Assembly (NCBI GenBank): GCA_945898105.1
Contig: CAMDHL010000033.1
Span: 1 to 13,454, forward strand
DNA: 13,454 nucleotides
From: Comamonas sp. lk
Lineage (GTDB): Bacteria > Pseudomonadota > Gammaproteobacteria > Burkholderiales > Burkholderiaceae_C
Direction: 5' to 3'
Shown here: positions 8,174-13,454 of the stretch, in pieces
Numbering within the stretch: the first letter of the stretch is position 1
How the letters are laid out: each line of letters begins with the position of its first letter
Translations under genes and position numbers: made by a program
Notes under the pieces: generated by a model
Told to the model about the DNA's origin: nothing
What the model saw: the letters and a program-made list of their open reading frames with translations, nothing else
The model's database searches: none

Positions 8174-9427
8174 ATGGCTGGTCGTAATTTTCTGTTTGTA
8201 CCCGGTCCCACCAACGTGCCCGACCGTATTCAGCGCGCCATGATGGTGTCTATGGAGGACCACCGTTCGCCACGCTTTCCGCAGTTAACCCAGACCATCA
8301 TGGCCGGGCTGCGCGAAGTTTTCCGCACCCAGTCTGGCACACCTTTCATATTTCCATCCTCGGGCACCGGCTGCTGGGAAGCGGCACTGACCAACACCCT
8401 GTCGCCCGGCGACAAAGTGCTGGCCGCCCGCTTTGGCCAGTTCAGCCATCTATGGATTGATATGTGCGAGCGCCTGGGCCTGGATGTGCAGATTGTGGAA
8501 TGCGAATGGGGCACCGGCGTGCCTTTGCAGCAATTCGAAGACATTCTTAAGGCTGATACGCACCATCAGATTAAGGCCGTTTTGGCTTGCCAAAACGAAA
8601 CCGCTACCGGCGTGAGTTCAGACATTGCCGGTGTGCGCGAAGCCTTGGACGAGGCTGCACACCCAGCCCTGTTGTTTGTCGACTGCGTGTCCTCTTTAGG
8701 CTGTATAGACTTGCGCTTCGATGACTGGGGCATCGACATGGCAGTGTCCGGTTCTCAGAAAGGTTTTATGCTGCCTGCAGGTCTGGGCATTTTGTGCGCC
8801 AGCCCCAAGGCGCTGGCCATGTACCCGTCGTCCAAACTCAAGCGGGCTTACTTTGATCTGCCAGACATGATCCAAAGTAATGCCACGGGCTACTTCCCTT
8901 ACACCCCGGCTTTGACCCTGATGTACGGCCTGATTGAGGCGCTCAAGATGATTAGCGAAGAGGGCCTGGACAATGTGATTGCCCGCCACCATTACCTGGC
9001 CGAAGGTGTGCGCGCTGCGGTCACCCAGGGCTGGCAACTCAAGCTCTGCGCTAAAGAGCAACGCTGGCACTCCGACACCGTGTCGGCGGTGATGCTGCCC
9101 GAAGGTATTGCGGGTACTGAAGTCATAGCCCGCGCCTACCATCGCTACAACCTGTCGCTAGGTGGCGGCCTGTCCAAAGTGGCAGGTAAGTTGTTCCGTA
9201 TCGGCCATTTGGGCGATATGAACGAAATCCATTTGATGGCCGCTATCAATGGCGCAGAAATGGCCATGCTCGATTGCGGCGTCAAAGTCCAGCCAGGCAG
9301 CGGCGCGGCGGCTGCCGGCCACTACTGGCGCACGCATGAGGCCCCTTCGGGCTTGTGCGCCATGCCCAAGCCTGCCGTGGCGCAAAGCGATGCACCCCGC
9401 GCCAACCCGGCGCTGACAACAAGGTAA
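8174..9427 (+). CDS. Serine-glyoxylate aminotransferase (class V, PLP)
   Basis: A fold-type I, class V aminotransferase that would transfer the amino group of serine (or alanine) to glyoxylate, giving glycine. The 417 residues include FLFVPGPTNVPDRI and MEDHRSPRFP (27-36) near the N-terminus. Also present are PSSGTGCWEAALTNTLSPGD (61-80), the cofactor aspartate Asp170 in LLFVDCVSSLG, the Schiff-base Lys196 in VSGSQKGFMLPAGLGI, and carboxylate-binding Arg342 in LFRIGHLGDMNE. These blocks match Burkholderiales serine-glyoxylate aminotransferases as I know them. I chose ATG 8174 because AAAGGA (8161-8166) lies 7 bases upstream; an in-frame GTG at 8135 lies in the leader. Residues from about 372 form a Gly/Ala/Pro-rich tail. 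Its place between cbbR and cbbL suggests recycling of glyoxylate made when RuBisCO oxygenates RuBP. The exact amino donor is not decided by the sequence. Confidence 0.88.
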   Translation: MAGRNFLFVPGPTNVPDRIQRAMMVSMEDHRSPRFPQLTQTIMAGLREVFRTQSGTPFIFPSSGTGCWEAALTNTLSPGDKVLAARFGQFSHLWIDMCERLGLDVQIVECEWGTGVPLQQFEDILKADTHHQIKAVLACQNETATGVSSDIAGVREALDEAAHPALLFVDCVSSLGCIDLRFDDWGIDMAVSGSQKGFMLPAGLGILCASPKALAMYPSSKLKRAYFDLPDMIQSNATGYFPYTPALTLMYGLIEALKMISEEGLDNVIARHHYLAEGVRAAVTQGWQLKLCAKEQRWHSDTVSAVMLPEGIAGTEVIARAYHRYNLSLGGGLSKVAGKLFRIGHLGDMNEIHLMAAINGAEMAMLDCGVKVQPGSGAAAAGHYWRTHEAPSGLCAMPKPAVAQSDAPRANPALTTR

Positions 9428-9800
9428 AGCCTAGGGTCTGGTGCGGCAGCATTTAAACGGTGCCCGCCAAAACCGGCCCCACCGCTTTAGGCGCCCTACT
9501 TCGCGCTTGGCATTGCGTCCAAAGGGGCACCTAGCTGAGCAGAAGCTGGCTCGAACACTTGAACCTTAGGGTAAAGCGGCGCCGCTGCATGCAAGCGAGA
9601 GAGCAGCGCGATTAGGGCCACATTCCGTCTTGGCTTGCCCTGAAGCTTCCAAGCAACGGGCGGGCGCACACCGCCGGGAGAACGTCATTTCTCAAAACCC
9701 AATGCGAAAGCGGGAAAGCGGCATCGCGACTTGAAATGGCGGGCGTGTGGGCAACGCGAAATCATTTAGACGGTCCAAGCTACGCAAAATCCTTATTTGA
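9428..9800. other. Noncoding stretch between aminotransferase gene and cbbL control region
   Basis: I find no convincing gene in these 373 bases. They contain near-identical 12-bp direct repeats, CATTTAAACGGT (9450-9461) and CATTTAGACGGT (9763-9774), about 313 bp apart. There is also a 12-bp palindrome AGCGGCGCCGCT (9575-9586) and a two-copy tandem GAAAGCGG (9706-9721). No transposase fragment or classical terminator is visible. It may be the remnant of an inserted element or of a decayed gene. Confidence 0.6.
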
Positions 9801-11368
<1,568 letters not shown>

Positions 11369-11397
11369 TTCGACAACGCTGCAAGGAGAAACACACC

Positions 11398-11838
11398 ATG
11401 ATGACCAACCCAACCGGCCGTTTGACGCAAGGCCAATTCAGTTTTCTGCCCGACCTCACCGATGCGGAAATCACCCTGCAAATCGAGTACGGCTTGCGCA
11501 AAGGCTATGCCTGGAGCGTGGAATACACCGACGACCCACACCCGCGCAACACCTATTGGGATATGTTCGGCAACCCGATGTTTGACCTGCACGACGCCGC
11601 CGGTGTGATGCAAGAACTCAAAGGCTGCCGCGCTGCCTTCCCCAACCACTACATTCGCATGATGGCGTTTGACTCGACACGTGGCGTGGAAACCATCGCA
11701 ATGAGCTTTATCGTGAACCGCCCGAAAAACGAACCAGGCTTTATGCTGGAGCGCCAGGAGGTCAATGGCCGTTCGCTGCGTTACACCACGCGTGGTTATG
11801 CGGCTAACCAGCCCGAAGGCGAGCGTTACAAAGGCTAA
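11398..11838 (+). CDS. cbbS: RuBisCO small subunit, red-type
   Basis: The small subunit caps the L8 core of form I RuBisCO. The 146-residue product has the family blocks TQGQFSFLPDLTDAEITLQI, YGLRKGYAWSVEYTDDPHPR and TYWDMFGNPMFDLHDAAGVM. It also has a C-terminal extension (about 100-146, including EPGFMLERQEVNGRSLRYTT) that is typical of red-type enzymes, where it forms a beta-hairpin in the central channel. Two ATG codons lie in tandem at 11398 and 11401. AAGGAG (11383-11388) is 9 bases before the first, so either could be used. Confidence 0.97.
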   Translation: MMTNPTGRLTQGQFSFLPDLTDAEITLQIEYGLRKGYAWSVEYTDDPHPRNTYWDMFGNPMFDLHDAAGVMQELKGCRAAFPNHYIRMMAFDSTRGVETIAMSFIVNRPKNEPGFMLERQEVNGRSLRYTTRGYAANQPEGERYKG

Positions 11839-11877
11839 GCCTTGTGACATAAGTCTGCCTTCACGCACGAGTACCCC

Positions 11878-12843
11878 ATGAGCGCACCTTCGTATTCCAT
11901 TCCCGGCAGCACACCTGCAGCCGCCAACAGCAGCACCACGCCAGCCGTACCGGAACAACAGTCTGATAGGACCGCCGGCGCGCGCTCGGTGGCGGAGGTG
12001 CTGGAGGGCTCGCAGGTAGAGGCGGTGTTGCAGGAGCTAGACCGCGATCTGGTGGGCCTGGTGCCAGTGAAAGCGCGCATCCGTGATATTGCTGCCCTGC
12101 TGGTGATCGACAAGCTGCGCGTCAATCTGGGGCTTAACAGCCAGGCGCCAAGCCTGCATATGTGCTTTAGCGGCAATCCCGGCACCGGCAAAACCACGGT
12201 GGCCAACCGTATGGCGCAGATCCTGCACCGCTTGGGCTTTGTGCGCAAAGGGCATTTGGTCTCGGTGACACGCGACGACCTGGTGGGCCAGTACATCGGC
12301 CACACCGCGCCCAAAACCAAAGAGGTGCTTAAGCGTGCCATGGGCGGCGTGCTGTTTATTGACGAGGCCTATTACCTGTACCGCCCCGAAAACGAGCGCG
12401 ACTACGGCCAGGAGGCCATCGAAATCCTGCTGCAAGTGATGGAGAACCAGCGTGACGATCTGGTGGTGATACTTGCGGGCTACAAAGACCGCATGGATAC
12501 TTTTTTCCAATCCAACCCCGGCATGAGCTCTCGCATTGCCCACCATCTGGACTTTCCCGACTACGCGGTGGGCGAGTTGCTGCACATCGCTGGTATGACG
12601 CTAGCGCAGCAAAACTACCGCTTCGGCGAAGGTGTGCAAGCGGCGTTTGAAAAGTACCTGGGCCTTCGCATCCAGCAACCACACTTTGCCAACGCCCGTA
12701 GCGTGCGCAATGCGCTAGACCGGGCGCGCCTGCGTCAGGCCAGCCGCCTTTTTGCCGACCGCCAGCGCATCCTGAGCGCGGATGACTTGACAACTATTGA
12801 AGCGGCTGACATCCTTGCCAGCCGGGTCTTCCAACCATCCTGA
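11878..12843 (+). CDS. cbbX: Red-type RuBisCO activase CbbX (AAA+ ATPase)
   Basis: CbbX is a hexameric AAA+ ATPase that pulls on the large-subunit C-terminus to release tightly bound sugar phosphates from red-type RuBisCO. The 321 residues comprise a low-complexity N-terminal extension rich in Ser, Ala and Pro (1-35) and then the AAA+ core. Walker A is GNPGTGKT (99-106) and the pore-loop motif is GQYIG (137-141). Walker B is VLFIDE (158-163). The arginine-finger region SNPGMSSRI has Arg219, and a sensor-2-like [14 protein letters not shown] starts at 271. Start ATG 11878 follows the cbbS stop by 39 bases and has only a weak ribosome-binding site. The order cbbLSX is the standard red-type operon. 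Confidence 0.96.
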   Translation: MSAPSYSIPGSTPAAANSSTTPAVPEQQSDRTAGARSVAEVLEGSQVEAVLQELDRDLVGLVPVKARIRDIAALLVIDKLRVNLGLNSQAPSLHMCFSGNPGTGKTTVANRMAQILHRLGFVRKGHLVSVTRDDLVGQYIGHTAPKTKEVLKRAMGGVLFIDEAYYLYRPENERDYGQEAIEILLQVMENQRDDLVVILAGYKDRMDTFFQSNPGMSSRIAHHLDFPDYAVGELLHIAGMTLAQQNYRFGEGVQAAFEKYLGLRIQQPHFANARSVRNALDRARLRQASRLFADRQRILSADDLTTIEAADILASRVFQPS

Positions 12844-12858
12844 CCGCAAGGACTGCAT

Positions 12859-13454
12859 ATGCTTACAGCGCTTATTTTTGATGTGGACGGTACGCTAGCC
12901 GATACCGAATCGGCCCATCGCGCGGCCTTTAACCATGCATTTGCCGAAGAGGGTCTGGACTGGGTATGGGACGAGGCGCTGTACATCGAGTTGCTGGAAG
13001 TCTCCGGCGGCAAGGAGCGTATCGCCCATTACTGGAAGCAAACGCGTGGCGACATCGTGGGCATTGAGGCCCATTCGCTACAAGACACGATTGCGCGTCT
13101 GCATGAACTTAAAACCGCGGCTTACGAAGGCATGGTCAATGACGGACTGGTAAGCCTGCGCCCGGGCGTATTACGCCTGATTGAATCGGCCCATGAGCAA
13201 GGCCTGGCTCTGGCCATTGCCACCACTACCTCGCCTGTCAATATCGCCGCGCTATTGCGCAAAGCCATAGGCGCGCACTGGCGCACCTTGTTTGGGGTCG
13301 TAGAAGACGCGTCCACCGCGCCGCGTAAAAAGCCGCATCCCCAGGTCTATCTGCAGACATTGCAGCGGATGGGCATGGCTTGCAGCGATTGCCTGGCTAT
13401 CGAAGATTCCGCCAACGGTTTGCAGGCTGCGCTCGCTGCGGGTTTGCCCACAGT
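12859..13454 (+). CDS. cbbY: CbbY, xylulose-1,5-bisphosphate phosphatase (HAD family; cut by window edge)
   Basis: CbbY dephosphorylates xylulose-1,5-bisphosphate, a misfire product that inhibits RuBisCO, and so works beside CbbX. I translated 198 codons from ATG 12859 to the window end. The HAD motif I is LIFDVDGTLADTE, with nucleophile Asp8 and acid/base Asp10. The cap region has the CbbY phrase LLEVSGGKERIAHYW. Motif II is the Thr-rich IATTTSP, motif III is the Lys in KKPHPQVYL, and motif IV is IEDSANGLQAA. The missing part should be about 30-50 residues, judging from family length. The gene starts 15 bases after cbbX, so it belongs to the same operon. It could be confused with a phosphoglycolate phosphatase (CbbZ), but the cap motif favours CbbY. 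Confidence 0.92.
   Translation, partial: MLTALIFDVDGTLADTESAHRAAFNHAFAEEGLDWVWDEALYIELLEVSGGKERIAHYWKQTRGDIVGIEAHSLQDTIARLHELKTAAYEGMVNDGLVSLRPGVLRLIESAHEQGLALAIATTTSPVNIAALLRKAIGAHWRTLFGVVEDASTAPRKKPHPQVYLQTLQRMGMACSDCLAIEDSANGLQAALAAGLPT

Noticed and set aside
9428..9800. Integron attC site, tRNA or CRISPR in the gap before cbbL
   Set aside because: No attC core sites, no cloverleaf and no regularly spaced repeats can be found; only two 12-bp repeats and short palindromes are present.
12859..13454. Phosphoglycolate phosphatase (CbbZ) as the last gene
   Set aside because: The HAD cap phrase LLEVSGGKERI and the position after cbbX fit CbbY; no separate CbbZ features are seen in the part visible.

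Overview
The window is a junction between a photosynthesis gene cluster and a Calvin-cycle (cbb) cluster of an anoxygenic phototrophic proteobacterium. Three things point to a betaproteobacterium of the Burkholderiales/Comamonadaceae type (Rhodoferax- or Limnohabitans-like): the form IC (red-type) RuBisCO, the PpsR/AerR regulators, and a glyoxylate aminotransferase that resembles those of Burkholderiales from memory. The genus is an inference; no marker gene is present.

Layout. (1) Positions 1-1850, minus strand: bchF and bchN overlap by 4 bases and run leftward; bchN is cut by the window edge just before its C-terminus. (2) Positions 1851-2129: a divergent promoter region with two sigma70-like promoters, paired near-matches to the PpsR/CrtJ box, and two inverted repeats. 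(3) Positions 2130-7131, plus strand: aerR/ppaA (B12-binding antirepressor), ppsR (three-PAS repressor), a hairpin, a perfect PpsR box over the bchG promoter, then bchG, a possible 34-codon ORF, bchP and a small three-helix membrane protein of unknown function. (4) Positions 7102-8070, minus strand: cbbR, whose 3' end overlaps the membrane-protein gene by 30 bp. The two clusters therefore abut with no spacer. (5) Positions 8071-13454, plus strand: a serine-glyoxylate aminotransferase gene, about 370 bp of noncoding DNA, then cbbL-cbbS-cbbX-cbbY; cbbY runs off the right edge.

How it fits together. BchN and BchF act in the middle of bacteriochlorophyll a synthesis; BchG attaches the isoprenoid tail and BchP reduces it. 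PpsR and AerR control these genes in response to oxygen and light. CbbR controls CO2 fixation: CbbLS is RuBisCO, CbbX remodels inhibited RuBisCO, and CbbY removes the inhibitory by-product xylulose-1,5-bisphosphate. The aminotransferase would turn glyoxylate from the RuBisCO oxygenase side reaction into glycine.

The most striking observation is that the 46-bp segment at the cbbR start, which carries a LysR-type palindrome and an AT-rich tract, occurs twice: once in front of the aminotransferase gene and once, 41/46 identical, in front of cbbL. A photorespiratory gene thus appears to sit between cbbR and cbbL with its own copy of the CbbR-type control region. A second observation is that the predicted bchF and bchG promoters place the ATG only 7-8 bases after the -10 box, suggesting leaderless messages.
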